DNA of 64,000 bases, from contig JAULJL010000021.1 of assembly GCA_030761205.1 (NCBI GenBank), forward strand, positions 12,257,160-12,321,159, written 5' to 3'. Under the pieces are notes generated by a model, which saw only the letters and a program-made list of their open reading frames with translations, was not told the origin of the DNA and did not search any database. Below are positions 1-12,948 of this stretch, in pieces (the first letter of the stretch is position 1; every line of letters begins with the position of its first letter). The DNA is from Fremontodendron californicum. Lineage: Eukaryota > Streptophyta > Magnoliopsida > Malvales > Malvaceae. The translations under genes were made by a program, and so were the position numbers.

Positions 1-479
1 AATTACAACTTATATTCACAATTATATCATAGCTCTCAAATGCAACATAATGGGTTAACCTTGAATATAGTGCATTGATTTGATATTAAATAGTCTTCCT
101 TTCGTCTTCATCCCACTTAGTTTAGAACTCACTGCTTTTTCAGTAATGTCCCGTATAACCGAAATCATTCATGATTTTAGGTAACATACCAAAATAGCAA
201 ACACCCATTATTCATCTTATGACATAATCAATAATTACAAAGAACACCATGAAGGTTTTATTAACCTTTTTAGGATTCACACGGTGAAGAAGTGAGGATC
301 CATTCTTCCACCTTTGATATCGGGCGTAATGCACATGTAATATGAAATACATGCTACAGTTGAGTATTTCTAAGAGCTAATGTCGAATTCAAAACATTGT
401 ACAAACCTTAATTCAATCACTCTTAAAACGCCCAACTCAAGTTCCCGTTTGCTTGCCCCTGTAGACACCAAATTAGTTC
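1..479. other. No gene; flank of a decayed copia element
   Basis: No open frame of useful length. It lies on the 3' side of the minus-strand integrase remnant and may be further decayed pol, but I could not match the translated pieces to reverse transcriptase. Confidence 0.5.
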
Positions 480-1215
480 TTACATCTAGCTTACTCTACA
501 AGCTACTTGGATTGTGGGCTAATTCATAAATCATATGGGATGGAAGGTACTGATTTAAATGGCACAGGATTAAGAACACAATAGTCAAAAGTGCATCCCC
601 TGATTAAAAACATGAAGATTTGTTTGTGCCACCATTGACCCAACCATGTTCAAAAGGGTTCGATTCCTTTCGCTACACTATTTTGTTGTAGAGTACCTAA
701 AATCGTTAGTTATTTGAGTATCCATTTTTCATCATAGAGATTCTTACATTGCTCAGATAGATACTCACGACCTGGATCAATCCTTAAAACTTTTATGCTT
801 TGGGTCCAATTCATTCTTAACCAAGGTCAAATAACGTCTAAAACAGTCTACTGTTTTGACTTATGAGAGATCAAATAGACATGACCAAAACGTGCATAAC
901 CATATATGAATATGATGAAATAGGATATTCTATGCCTTGCCCCACAGATCAAATAGACATGACAAAAACGTGTATAATCATATATGAATATGATGAAATA
1001 GGATATTCTATGCCTTGCCCCACATTCATTGGGCCACAAACGCCTGAATGGATTAATTGCAATAGAATAGATTCTCTTTCGGCTTTTTCGAATGATTTTC
1101 TAGTTGGTTTCCCTACAAATCAATGTTTACATGTAGGTAAAGAATCTCTAGCGAGTGGGCTCAATAGGCCTTCTTTAGCTAATCTATTAATGCTGTCTTG
1201 TCCAATATGATCTAA
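480..1215 (-). pseudogene. Ty1/copia pol remnant: GAG-pre-integrase and integrase core
   Basis: Read on the minus strand from 1215, the translation follows the plant copia polyprotein in order. A GAG-pre-integrase segment comes first (begins HIGQDSINRLAKEGLLSPLA). The integrase start follows (CGPMNV then ARHRISYFIIFIY). The stretch GREYLSEQCKNLYDEK, next to a conserved catalytic Asp, comes next, and then a decayed TPQQN-like and NRVPSKSVPSTPY-like region near 480-600. In copia elements this domain inserts the cDNA into the genome. It is dead: a TGA interrupts the pre-integrase part near 1127, more stops and frameshifts follow, and a 78-bp piece is duplicated. No LTRs, gag or reverse transcriptase were recognised around it, so it is a fragment. 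Confidence 0.8.
869..1024. repeat. 78-bp in-frame tandem duplication in the copia integrase
   Basis: Two direct copies (869-946 and 947-1024) differ at only a few bases. The period is 78 bp, exactly 26 codons, so on the minus strand the integrase peptide ARHRISYFIIFIY...HVYLI is repeated in frame. Confidence 0.9.
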
Positions 1216-1476
1216 TCTAACGTGCCATTTTACTCAATTATTGCAACATTATCATGGGAAGCAATTAAAGAAACTTAATCACTAACATTATTGTAGCTAG
1301 AATAATAAATAAACTCATTAGGCCATCCGAAATAAATTTAGAGACACCACCAAAATATATTTAGGAATGTCTAATTTGGGGATCTTTCATTCACAATCTT
1401 TCTTTTCTTCCTAACACTTAAATTTAAACATTTTTAGTAAAATTATATTAGAGATCTTTAAATATTAAACCCTAAA

Positions 1477-1770
1477 TTGAGATTAGATAGGCCCGTTCAT
1501 TTAATTTACAAATATTATTAAACTAGTTTGTTAAAGGATAAGTTACACGGAATGTCACTTAACTATTCGTGATTTATTTTTTATTTTAATCATCCAACTA
1601 TAAGAACTATCAAATTGTTTTGACCATCCAACTATAAAAACTATTTTAATAATATTATTAAAATAGTAAAATTTATGCAAAATAAAAAAATTTCCATGGA
1701 CAAATCTACTTGAGATTAGATAGGCCCGTCCATTTAATTTACAAATAATAGTTTGTTAAATATATTTTAA
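1477..1770. repeat. Direct repeat pair, period about 233 bp
   Basis: The segment beginning TTGAGATTAGATAGGCCCGT and ending near GTTTGTTAAA occurs at 1477-1536 and again at 1710-1760. Between them lies AT-rich DNA with an internal duplicated phrase (CATCCAACTATA, about 1588 and 1626). This looks like a short segmental duplication or the flanks of a small insertion. No gene is present from 1260 to 2000. Confidence 0.6.
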
Positions 1771-1929
1771 ATTAAAATTAAATATTAATAATTAGTTATT
1801 AATAAAAAAATCTTGAACCATGTCAGACTTAAAAATTCTTGCCTAAAGCATAACTAGAATCAAGCCAACCCCGTGGATAAGTCTAAAGAGTAATACTCAT
1901 GCTTTAAATTGATGCATAGAATTTTGCAT

Positions 1930-2353
1930 AAATTTATTGTCAAAAAAGGTATCCTCTCAAAATTATAATTCAGATGTTCAATAATGAAACAGCCTACAAC
2001 AACATAATATACCAGAAGTAAACAACAGCCAGCTGTTACAATTATATAACCAAAGGAAAATTATGCTAATTTGAATTCTCAGTTAAGCAATGATAGCCTA
2101 TTCCAACATCTTTTTCCTTCTTTTTTCTTTTTTAAAATCAATAAATTTAGTCTATATGTTCTGAAGAATACCTAATAAGAGCTCTGCTTGATAAAAATTT
2201 CTCGTTCTTGCTGCTGCTATCCGTCATACTCTTAGCTTTGTCAACTCATTGCGTGCCAATTGAATGCGGATATGCTTCTAGTCAAACTATATGAGGAAGT
2301 CGTAAGCGGTTCAATCAAAAGACTCAGCAAGAATGGTTCTGATAATCGGAAAA
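1930..2353 (-). other. Probable 3' UTR and polyadenylation region of the KH-domain gene
   Basis: The stretch follows the TAG stop of the triple-KH gene on the minus strand. It is less AT-rich than the surrounding intergenic DNA and has no open frame. An AATAAA hexamer lies on the minus strand at 1933-1938. The exact end of the transcript is not visible from sequence. Confidence 0.45.
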
Positions 2354-5300
2354 CTAATCCGTCACCCGCTCAGTGGCGTGTGCTACCTTCTGCATTATCA
2401 TGGACTCAGCTTGACGAATAGCTCTCTGTGATCCCGTGATTGTGACTTTCCTGCCACACAAGGTAGAAGATAGAAAAGGGTTTTAAGAAAAGAGAAAAAA
2501 AAAAATTTACCTCGGAACTCAATGCTTAGTAGCAGATTTATAAAATTGGGGTTGTTATACCTATCTGTTGTTCCAGACATGAAATCGCCTCTATCCGATA
2601 TTTTTATCCTCGCACCGCTTACCTGCAGTGACAAAGTGCTCAAATTCAAAACATAAGCAAAATTTATGTTACTCGGACTTGGGGGTGTCAAATACAGGTA
2701 TGTATCTGATATGGGTATGCTCAATTTTTTTATTATTTTTTTTCGTATATTTTGAAGATTATACTCCTATACCTTTGTCCGAATATGTGTCGAACATGGA
2801 TATTAAACAAGGGTACCTTAATAAAAATGAAAAGTTGGGAGTAACATAGAGCAAAATTATGGAACCAAATGAAATCTATTTATCATTTATAAACCTGACT
2901 AATTTCCATGATATTCCTTCCACCACGACCAAGAACCAGCCCAATATGCCCATCCGAAACCCCGATCATGACAGAGTTGCTTTGATCCTCCTGGATAGAC
3001 ATATGAAAGACTTCTGTCAAGCAAGATCAATTTAACTACAGTCTACACATATAGCATGAGTCCTTGAATTCAATACATCAATCATCACTTGCTAAATAAA
3101 TAATAAGGGTTTAGGGAGATATTAAAAATGGATATGACACTAGAAATACTACAATAAAACAATTCTAGAAGTATGGTACAATGCTATGTTGATCCGACTC
3201 TTCATTTTCCTTGAAGTACCCGTGTCCGACGCATAGTCAGACATGGGTATGGGGATATGACCCTCCAAGGACCCTCCAAATACATGAAAAAACTGAACAT
3301 ACCCGTGTCGGACACATACTCGTATCCGACACTCACACCCAAATCCGGGTAAAATAGGTACAATTTGGCAGAAATGAATTAATAAAAAAGTATTATATGT
3401 GTCTGCAAAAAAGAAACGAAAGGAGCATATGACTGTCCTCCATATAGATGCCAAAGTAAAACAACATATTAATATATTTTGCCTAGCAGTGAACAAAGTA
3501 AATAGCATCAGTCACCGGGTAGAACGGATAAAGCACATAGAAAGAGATGAACCTTGTGATTCTGAAACTTCCCTCCAGCCCCATTTGGTGCATAGCTCAT
3601 TGAATTGTAAGTCGCTGTTGCAACAGAAGGAAGCACATATCCATATGGAATACCATGAAAACCAGAGAAGAAAATACCTAACATTTCAAGTTAAAGAAAT
3701 CTTACTCGGACCAATTTAAAGAAATTTTACTAGTAATATATAGTAAGAACTCTACAAAGGACATAATACCAAGAGAAATAACAATCGCACATTAAGGACA
3801 ACTCACATCATAAATTCACAAAGAAAAAAGACCATTAAGAATCAGACTACTTGACAAATTGCATTCCAAAAAAAAAACTTCCAAAGAAGTGAACGACTGG
3901 AATTTAAACACACAAAGGAACTTCCGTAATATCTCATGTGCAAAGTTGAAAGAGGCATCATGCTTTTTAGGCAACAATTTGTTTGAAGACTATGCTTACT
4001 TCCAATCATTTGACCACCATCAGGAGAAATCTGCAATCATTCTGCATTGGGATAAATTACATAGTGCAACACCTTCCAATTTGTTGTGTTCGTTATGCCC
4101 CTTTGCTTTAAGGTTTCAGTGATCAGACTAAATGGCTCAGGTCCAGTGAAAAACAATATAACAGTTCTCTAAGCATTCAGCCTATCCCCCACAAGAGTAA
4201 AAAAAACCCTTTTCCAGAGAATACATGTGAAGGAAAAAGCGTGTTAAAACATCAGAAAACGAGATGCAAGACTTATGTCAGACTTGGGCTTAGTGATAGA
4301 TGAAAAACTGCAAAACTGATTATTACAGAATAAAGAAAATGTGTTTTTTTTTTATCCCGAAAAAAAAAAAGGTTAGAAAAGCATCGTGCTGGCAGCTAAG
4401 TTTAATCTTTAAATCCATAGCACAGCCAAAAAGCTTTAGTGAGATAGAAGACTACTGTCAGGCTTGGGCTTAGTGATAGATGGAATAGTGTACTCCCCCC
4501 CCCCCCCCCCACCAAAAAAAACAGAAAAAAAAAAGGTTGGAAACACATTGTGCCAACATCTAAGCTTTTAATTGTTTAATGTCACAGCACAGCTTAAAAG
4601 CTCTCTTTGCCAAATATGAAATGGTAAATAAACAAATCAGGATTATGATATAACTGTTAAGGAGGTGGGGAGATAAAAAAGCAATGATAGTGTTCACAAA
4701 GCAGAGACAATTGATGCAAATGTAGGAGTCTATTTAGACTCGGTAGCCAAATAAAAAGAGAACACACCTGCATATGAAAATGGGGCATGCATAGCTTGTG
4801 AGTAATGAGGGTCTTCACAGAGCTTGGAAAGAATCAAATCAATTGCTCGCATCTGCTCATCTAGAGTGCCAGTTAATGTTACTAGCCTATCATTCAAGCC
4901 ATAAAAATTATTATCCTGTGGAGATATCTTAATGCCAGCTTGGGAGTCTTCAATAAATGACCTACAAAAAGGCATAAATAACAATCAGGACTTGCCATAT
5001 AACTAAGGCAGCCAATACTCAAAGAAAGGACCAATAATACGTCAATGGTAACTAACCACAGACCACACAAATATAACATGAGACTATTTTAAACAATCAT
5101 TTTATGTATATGTATTGCTTCTCGTTTCCTCTAATGCATTCGCAAAAAACGATTATGTTCACAACAATAGTGTTCTTACAAAGCAGGGAGGATGTTAAGG
5201 ATATATGAGCTTTAAATAACCAATTATAACTTCTTGCAGGACTGAAGCCACAAATAGCAGTTATAATCCACTAGGGGAGCAGCCATACTTCCTAAATCAG

Positions 5301-8300
5301 AATGACTTCTCAGTCAAATCATGCTCACTTATGTGGAAGTAGTAGATAATGTAGAAAAGCACAAGCCTGTTAATACTACTATTTTCTTGCGTGGAAGTTG
5401 CATTTAAGAGGTTGGTCCATCTCGAAGAACATGTCCTCAGCCCACTCAACACCAGTGCACCAAGGGACAATAACAACATTGTTCTTTTCCATGATTCTAA
5501 GTTGATATCCAAGCTTAAGTAAAGCCCAAGGTACTTCAATTGAAAAAGAAAGCCAAACATAGCAGAATATCATGCAGTTCAGACATTGATGCCAGCTAGA
5601 TCTTCATGTAAGAAGGCATTGTTCTCAAAAACTTGAAGTCCACATCTTTAGATGTTATAATGAAACCAAAAGGCAATGAACAAAGAAGCTTCTCCAAACA
5701 AATGACCTCAAGTTTTTTACCTTTTTTTAGGCCAAACAAGTTTTTAATCTTTACCAACCATTTTATAAAATAAAATTACCTGGGACTCTGATCCAAGTCA
5801 ACTCCACATAAGACTTATCCACGATCTAGGTTGAACCTTGGTCAGACAAGTCTTCCATAAATGAAAGCTTTGGCAACTTACCACATTTTGCCAAATATAC
5901 CTAAACTAATTCATTTCCTAAAGCCATCAGCATCTACTTTTAGAGTATAAGCAGGTTACGAATACGCAATTCTAGAAGTAACTCACTATGATGCATAAAA
6001 ATTATCAGTATGGTAATCTTTACTAAATTTATTCCTATCGCCAAAAATTTCTCCTTTTCAACACCTGTCTCCCCAAGTTAGCTATCAAATTCATTGTACA
6101 TGGCTCTTTGTATGTGAAGTTGCCGAAATATCCCCAACTCAGTTGGTCACGTATAACTTTTGTTGTACACATTCTCACACATGAATCAATTCCAAAATAA
6201 GCAGTTCTTCACCACTCATGCCTATCTGAACATACTATAAATCAACCGTAGTTTAAAATTTTTATGAAGTTTATCCCCTGCAAATAAACAGCATAATGGA
6301 AGAATAAATACGCATTCTTTATAAAACAAGCCAGCTCAGTATGCTTCAATTCTATAAACTACTAAAAACTATAAAATTGAAGTTAAAAAATTTCTTTGAT
6401 TTCAAGCCTGCAAAAAGTCATATTTCCTGGTGAATTTGCAAAATCATAGTAACAAAAACATGTACAACAATCAGAGTATCCAAGTATACTTCTTACTTTA
6501 TGGTAGCCCCTCCTTTCCCAATTATGCTGCCACAAGAGCTATTGGAAACAATTAGCCTCAATTTTGTTCTTGGTTCAACATCATCATTATCTTCGATATT
6601 AAGCTGACCAAGAAAAACAAACATAAGTTATTATCAGAAAAAGAGAATTTTTAGAGTTAAAAGTCATCAAAAAAATCACCTCATTCAATAATTTTGCAAG
6701 GATAAGTTCCGTAGCTTTGAGTACGTCATCAATTGCTCCAGAGACCATAATGATCCTATCTGATGTTCCTGGGAAAAATTCATGACTGCGTGACAACTGA
6801 ATTCGAGCTCCCGATTTTGACTGAAATTCGTTAATTGTTGAACCACCCTTTCCAATTACAGAACCAGCCGCAGCATTGGAGACAAGAAACCTGATATATG
6901 TAGGCTTCTCTGCATTTTCTGACAGAAGAAGCATGGGTGAAAAATTCATCACTTAGTTCTACGATCATAAATGCATTTGTAGTCATTGAGGAATTTTGGA
7001 AGCAAACATGAAAATTTCAACCATTAGAGCAATCTCCTCCCTTTTAGCCCAGATAACAGATAAGAGGAAAAACTACTATAAGAATAAAATAGATGCTAAA
7101 CAAGAGCAACTATGTCTCACTTCACACAATATGTAATTGCTAATAAACAAAAGATTGCAGTAAATGCATTAAATAAATACAAAACACATGGTAGCTTCAG
7201 TGCAACAAGCATTGCTTATTAAGACATGACACCTTGCTTTTCTGATAATAGTTCAGATAGTAACATATGGAAGAAGTCGAAAATCAGATCTTAAGGAAAG
7301 GTAATATCAGACTTACATTTTCAACATTCATGCAAGTTTTATCAACATTTAGATACAGGTATGATTAGTCAATAGCAAGCAACTCAGATCACTAAAACCC
7401 TCCTTATTAGCATCACCAAAACAATTTAGATCCCTCTGATCCCATCACTTTACATTTAAACACCAAGGGAGAAGCACTGAAGTAGGTGGAAACTGTAAAA
7501 GGACAGGTCATAAAACTGGAGAATATGACTCAGAGAAAACTACAGGAATATGAAAGATAGAGTCATAGAGCTCAAGCTGTAATGTTCTACATTTTTATAT
7601 TTAAATAAATTTGATGGACTATTTTACTAAGTATAGCATCTAGGAAGTTAAATCAATGACTTTAATGATATCTTCAAAGATACAAGAACCAACCAAACAT
7701 TTAACATAGGCCTTTCCATCAATAACTCGAATTATTAATCCTTTAAAAACTGTGACATGTAGAAACTTGCACAGAAAGATACCAATACCAAATGCATAAA
7801 ACAGCTATTGTACATCATGCATACAAGTAAGGAAACAGGGGGGGAGAGAGATGCAAAAAATGTGTACCGTGCACTGAGGCTAGCAAACTAGAAAATAATA
7901 GATGACCACACCCCTAATCAAATACTAGGCACGACTAGAGTCTTAAATCTGAACTTCATCTGTAAAATTAAAGAAAAATCACTCCAGTAGTTTTCTTTTC
8001 TTCCCCTTACCAAGCATCCCGTTTCATAGTCCAAGAAAAAAAAAAAAAAAAAACCTCCAAAGTCAAAGAAATCAATTCCCTCCTAATCCTCTATGACAAT
8101 AATATAAGATTTACCATTTCTGAACTCAATTACATTATGCCATCCAAGAGTATTCTCATTAACGCCTACTAGACAAGCTAACTGCGGTAACTAAACAATT
8201 CAAAAGATATATTTTCTTTGATTTCGCATCTAATTTTTTAATTTTACTTTAAAGGAAGAATTAACACCAACAACCATAACAGAAACAACCCTAAATTGCA

Positions 8301-9012
8301 CCCCAGTCCTCACACCACTGTTCACCTCAGAGTCAATCCTGCTTTTCACAGTTACTATCTATGTTACTCCGACTCTTCATTTTTCTTGAAGTACTCGTAT
8401 CCGACACTCGTGTCCGACGCATATCTGGACATGGGTATGGGGATATGACCCTCCAAGGACCCTCCTAATACATGAAAAAACTTAGAAAAAATTGAACATA
8501 TCCGTGTTGGACACATACCCGTATCCGACACTCACACCCAAGTCCGAGTAACATAGGTTACTATACAAATAAAGCAGATAAAAGATAATGCTACGCGAAA
8601 CTCCAGGGTTTCTTATCCTTCTACTCCCTTACTTTCGCAGAAGTCAACCATAAGCTAAAGACTCAAAACACGTTCTTCTTTTTTTCACTCACCATTTTGC
8701 ATCTCTCGCCAACAAACAATGCTAGGGTTAGGGTTTCAAATTCTATATTAAATAAATAAATATTCAAACAATTCCACACATTAATCTTTACATTATAAAA
8801 AGAAAAGGAAAAAAGAAAAACAGAACAAATTTAACGCCATTAACTCAAAAACAGAAAACAAACAAAAAGAAAAACTCAAAAATGAGAAGCTTAAACGAAG
8901 AAAAGAGAAGATCAGATCAGAAATTACCAGAAGTCGGCGATTTAGGCGGCGGTGGAGATCTCTTCCTCGCCGCCTCTGGTGATGACACGTAAGACGACTC
9001 TGTCGACTCCAT
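2354..9012 (-). CDS. BTR1: BTR1-like triple KH-domain RNA-binding protein (8 exons, 334 aa)
   Basis: Coding exons on the minus strand are 8928-9012, 6680-6918, 6497-6603, 4768-4961, 3553-3677, 2895-2990, 2561-2622 and 2354-2450. All introns are GT-AG, and the 1005 coding bases give 334 residues with no internal stop. Three type-I KH domains carry intact GXXG loops: GKGG at residues 51-54, GKGG at 137-140 and GRGG at 271-274. The start MESTES and the C-terminal order ISDRGDFMSGTTDR, VTITG, RAI.QAE match my memory of Arabidopsis BTR1 (PCBP/NOVA-like), whose length is similar. KH proteins of this class bind single-stranded RNA. Arabidopsis BTR1 was described as binding tomato mosaic virus RNA and limiting its multiplication. 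That role in this plant is inferred from family membership. Three introns contain copies of one inverted-repeat element, and intron 4 has a tandem duplication. The locus looks intact and is probably expressed. Confidence 0.93.
2665..2849 (+). repeat. Inverted-repeat element, copy 1 (intron 6 of the KH gene)
   Basis: Starts TATGTTACTCGGAC and ends GGAGTAACATAG, so the ends are inverted repeats of each other. The body contains repeated GTGTCGGAYACRGG-like phrases. It fills most of a 272-bp intron. Six copies of this family occur in the window. Five lie in introns of the two host genes, and one lies upstream of the LINE remnant. Confidence 0.8.
3184..3357 (-). repeat. Inverted-repeat element, copy 2 (intron 5 of the KH gene)
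   Basis: Same family in the opposite orientation. It begins CTATGTTGATCCGACTCTTC and ends near AATCCGGGTAAAATAG. It lacks about 12 bases present in copy 3 before the GAACATACCCGTG segment, and its right terminus is mutated. Confidence 0.8.
4268..4615. repeat. Tandem duplication of about 180 bp inside intron 4, with a poly-C tract
   Basis: Two copies start with GACTTGGGCTTAGTGATAGA (about 4279) and GGCTTGGGCTTAGTGATAGA (about 4459). Both continue through an A-rich stretch, AAAAGGTTRGAAA and a CATAGCACAGC/TCACAGCACAGC phrase. The second copy contains a run of about 17 C residues (about 4494-4510), which may be length-variable. Confidence 0.75.
8359..8556 (-). repeat. Inverted-repeat element, copy 3 (intron 1 of the KH gene)
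   Basis: The best-preserved copy, about 198 bp. It starts CTATGTTACTCCGACTCTTC and ends AAGTCCGAGTAACATAG, giving terminal inverted repeats of about 13 bp. Internal phrases ACTCGTGTCCGAC and ACCCGTATCCGAC repeat in both directions. Confidence 0.85.
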
Positions 9013-9524
9013 TTCTCTCTTCTTCTCTCCTCTTCTAAACCAAAAAACTAAATAAAACCAATAAAAGAAAAACACAACACTACATAAATAAATAGGAAAA
9101 AAAAAAAGGCAGAGCTTAAGCAAATTAATTAAAATCTCTCATAATTAATAGAATTTTAAACCAAAAAAATAGTTTAATACTTTTTTTTCAAAATTTCCTT
9201 TCTATTTTTTTTCCTTTCAGTTCGCAGCTTTTTTCTTCTTCTTCTACGGTCTGAGCTGAAGATTTCTGATTTTTTTTTTTTTGTTATCTATCCATCTCTG
9301 GCTGGCTTAGGCTCGTTCGAGTTTTATTTTATTTTAATTTAATTTATTTAAAGCGTGAAAACCGCCTATTTTGTAAAAATTAATAACTTTTTAATTAGGG
9401 ATCGGTTAAAGAGTAGCGAGGGGCGGCCCACTAGGTTGAGACCACGCTAGCCGCTTTTTCTAACCTGCCATGATCGTTCCCCACTTCGCTAACAACCTGG
9501 TTTAGCCCTTAGTTAGATAATATT
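9013..9524. promoter_or_regulatory. 5' flank of the KH-domain gene; includes a GC-rich patch
   Basis: Immediately upstream of the KH gene start on the minus strand is a pyrimidine-rich stretch on that strand (about 9013-9045) typical of a plant 5' leader. I could not place a clear TATA box. Around 9400-9510 a patch much richer in G+C than its surroundings contains AGCGAGGGGC and, inverted, CCCCACTTCGCT. It may be a small decayed foldback. Confidence 0.35.
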
Positions 9525-9712
9525 GAACACAATACGATTATACGATATAAATATAATAAAAAAATAATTAAAATATTATATAAAAATAAAATTATATAAA
9601 AAATACGAATACGATATGAATATACATATGTTTCAAAATTTATATAATACAAATTATTAACGTATTAAAAATTATATAAATATAAAATATCTTAAACACA
9701 ATAAAATATAGG
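9525..9712. repeat. Degenerate copy of the ACACGA-type repeat
   Basis: The phrase order is ACGAATACGA, a CATATGTTTCAAAATTTATA-like stretch, then AAATTATTAACGTATT, then ATATCTTAAACAC. This follows the better copies near 18.1-19.0 kb and 23.5-24.4 kb. It is heavily mutated and has no coding potential. Confidence 0.6.
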
Positions 9713-11039
9713 ATATGAATGCAGAAATTATCAGATTTACCCAAGCCATGTGAATTCTCAAACAGTTGAATTTTAATCTTTAATAATAATTAATCAATTT
9801 GAGATTGATTTTATTAGATTAAAATATTAAAAATATTTATTTATTTTAATTTTAAGTAAATTTTTATTATATTTAAATATTTTTATCTTTTAAATTGATT
9901 TGTATTTAAATAAATTTTTATTTCAAATGAATATTGATTTATGTTAAAAGACTATTTAGATATAAATTAAAATTTTATTTTTTATATAAATTAAAAATTA
10001 ATGACTTATTTTTATATAAATTAAAAATTAAAGATTTATTTGGATGTAATAAAAGTATATGAATTCATATAGATAAAGGATTAAAATTCAAAAAAAAAAA
10101 ATTGTAATTATATTTTTAAACTATTTTTTGTATATATTTAATTTAATGATAATTAGAGTGCTTGGTTTTCATTTATTTTTTTATTTTTTGAATTTGTCAC
10201 ACATTTAAGTTATATATATTGTATTTTATAAAAATAGATCTAGTAGTTTAATATTGTTTGGGGTTTTTCTTTTTCTTTTTAATCGTGTCCCTAATCCTAA
10301 AATTACTACTTTAAAATTGGTAAAGGATAAAGAATTCGAAAATATAATACTTTAAATAATTCCAATAAGAGACATAAAAAAAAAATTACCTTAAATTTGC
10401 ACTATTCACACACTATCCTTATATATGTCTCCTCTTATTGGAAACCTTTTAATTTATATATATAATATTTAATATAGTAATTCAAAATATTAAATACATT
10501 TTATTTTTATGTATTTAATAATTTATTTTAAGAAATTATTTAATGAAAATGTTAAGTAATTATATTAATCTTTTTAACCATTTTTTTCTTTTTAACTTTT
10601 TCTTATAAAAATTACTAAACATTTAATTTTAGTAGAATATCAAACAAATCTTATATTATAAATTAGGTCTTTTTGACCTATGCTTTGCACGATTAACTTT
10701 TAATTTCTTAAAAAATATTTAAGTAATATATATTATATACACACATAAACAAGTACATAATATAGTAATTTTCTAAATTTTTTATTTTTTAATAATATAC
10801 TCATGCTACTTCATTGTAATAAAAAATAAAAATAAAACAGCAACCAAAATTTTAGAACAAAACATAAAATAAATAAAAAAATAAACTAACAATCATATTA
10901 GAAAAAAAAAATTAAGAAACACAAATTAATCTCGTTTCTAACTATAGGATTATCACGAAACCTACAAAAGTAAAATCTTCATTCTCTTCCACAGTTCCAC
11001 AACAATCAACCTATATATAAATAAACGAGGAAAATCAAA
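9713..11039. other. AT-rich intergenic DNA, nothing recognised
   Basis: Very high A+T, homopolymer-rich, no open frame above noise, and no clear repeat borders. Confidence 0.6.
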
Positions 11040-11760
11040 AGTCAATTTGATCATTAATTCATGAAATAAGAAAAAATTGAAATTAATATGATAACATTTT
11101 GTAACTTTTTGTTCTCTTACCATTTTAATTAAATTAAGTGGTTAAAAAAGTATGAAAAGCTTTTAATTGATATATATTTTTGTTTTTAAATCATTAATTA
11201 ATGGAATATGAAAATATTGAAATTAATATAATAACTTTGTGTTTTTTCATATATTTACCATTTTACTTGAATTCAATGATTTTTAAAATATGAAAAGTTT
11301 TTCAAAATAAATTGTATATAAAAAGATTGAAATTAATATAACAATATCTTACGATTTTTTCTCTTCCTACCATTTGAATTAAATTCAGTGGTAGAAAATA
11401 TGAAAATTTTTAAAATTTTATTTATATATATTTTAAATATTTATTTTTAATCATTAATTGATAGGATATGAAAACATTAAAATTAATATACTAACTTTTC
11501 ATATTTTACTTTTTATTATATAATACTAATTTATTTAAAATAATAATACTTGCAAATATCTTTTCATATTTCATATATTTTTCCCTTTTAAATTTTTATT
11601 TTTAAATGATTAATTGATAAATTAATAATATATATAAAAATAACTTTTCATTTTATATTATTTAATATTAATTTAATAAAAGAAATTAACACTTATAAAC
11701 ATACTTTGAAATTAATATGATAACTTTTCATATTTTTATTCTTTATTTAAATTAATTTAT
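11040..11760. repeat. Degenerate tandem repeat, period about 125-145 bp
   Basis: A recurring string runs: TGAAATTAATATRATAACTT, then TTTTT.TTC, then TACCATTTTAATTAAATT, then GAAAAGTTTTT, then AATCATTAATT with GATATGAAAA. Copies start near 11078, 11218, 11328, 11478 and 11707, and they decay toward the right. No coding potential. Confidence 0.65.
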
Positions 11761-12429
11761 TCAAAAAAATATATATTTAGTATATATATTTATTGTTTAG
11801 AAACCAAAAACACTTAATCTTAAAAGATAAAAATATTTATATTTATTTTGTAAAAGCCTAAAAGACTTAATTATTAATGAGCATATTTACTATTCATAAT
11901 CTAATTATATATATATATATATTCAATGCTTAAATTTATTTATTTTTTGGTCAGAAAAATGCTTAAATTTTTATAACTATAAATTCGTACTTAATTCAAT
12001 GTTGAATTTGTTTAAGTTTTCAAAATATATCTTACTTTAATAGGTATTTGATATCCATTATTCTTGTAATACATGGTCATATATCGATATGAAATAATCG
12101 ATTTTTTTAAAAATAAAATAAAATATTTTTAAATCATCGAAAAGTATGTAAAATTATATAATTAAATAACATATCTCTTAAAATAAAATTAACTGAATAA
12201 AACTTCTTAAGATTTTGAACATTTTTTTATTGAAATCTTCTATTAAGAAGTTAAAAAAAAAAAAATTATCAAATGCATTGAAAGAATTAAATTATTTAAA
12301 ATTTTAATTTTTAATGATTTATTAAATACACCCTTATCAAATTCCAATTTTCCCTAAATAAAGAAAACACAACTCAAAGTTGGTGTAAAGTTGGAATTTA
12401 TCAAATACACGTTGGAATCTCCATTCTTC

Positions 12430-12431
<2 letters not shown>

Positions 12432-12480
<49 letters not shown>
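12432..12480. repeat. (TA)n microsatellite
   Basis: About 24 uninterrupted TA units immediately left of a foldback element. Confidence 0.95.
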
Positions 12481-12483
<3 letters not shown>

Positions 12484-12487
12484 GAGA

Positions 12488-12861
12488 GATCAACTTACAC
12501 TAGTGTAAAACTAAATTAGTTTTATACACTTTTGTAACTCTTTATACGATTTATATTTGTTTAATCTGACTGTAGTATTTCATGTTCTATTCATGTAGAT
12601 CATACACGTCGAGTTTCGAGTAAATTAAAAATATCTAACTATTTGCTCGATGTAAAAAACTTTCAACCATTAAATATATATTGAAAAAGATAGTATTCTC
12701 AATCGATATGATAGAGATATCGGATCGATTCGAAACTTTACGTGCATGACTAGTACAATTATATTGTTAAATCCAATGGTCAGTTTAAACAAATATAAAT
12801 CGTATAAAGAGTTACGGAAGTGTGTAAAACTAATTTAGTTTTACATTAATGTAAGTGGATC
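12488..12861. mobile_element. MITE with long terminal inverted repeats (about 83 bp each)
   Basis: The left end, from GATCAACTTACACTAGTGTA, and the reverse complement of the right end, GATCCACTTACATTAATGTA, agree over about 83 bases with about eight mismatches. The agreement includes the shared core ACTCTTTATACGATTTATAT. The central part is unrelated and non-coding. The element lies between a (TA)n run and a (TC)n(TA)n run, which hides any target-site duplication. Confidence 0.9.

Positions 12862-12948
<87 letters not shown>
12862..12948. repeat. (TC)n-(TA)n compound microsatellite
   Basis: About 28 TC units followed by about 14 TA units, directly between the MITE and a tandem array. Confidence 0.95.

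Noticed and set aside
863..1210. 115-codon plus-strand frame with an internal repeat
   Set aside because: It is the antisense shadow of the minus-strand copia integrase. The integrase reading matches a known protein family.
9400..9510. GC-rich patch as a CpG-island promoter or rRNA/tRNA piece
   Set aside because: Too short and with no match I can name. Weak inverted words (AGCGAGGGGC / CCCCACTTCGCT) make a decayed foldback equally likely.
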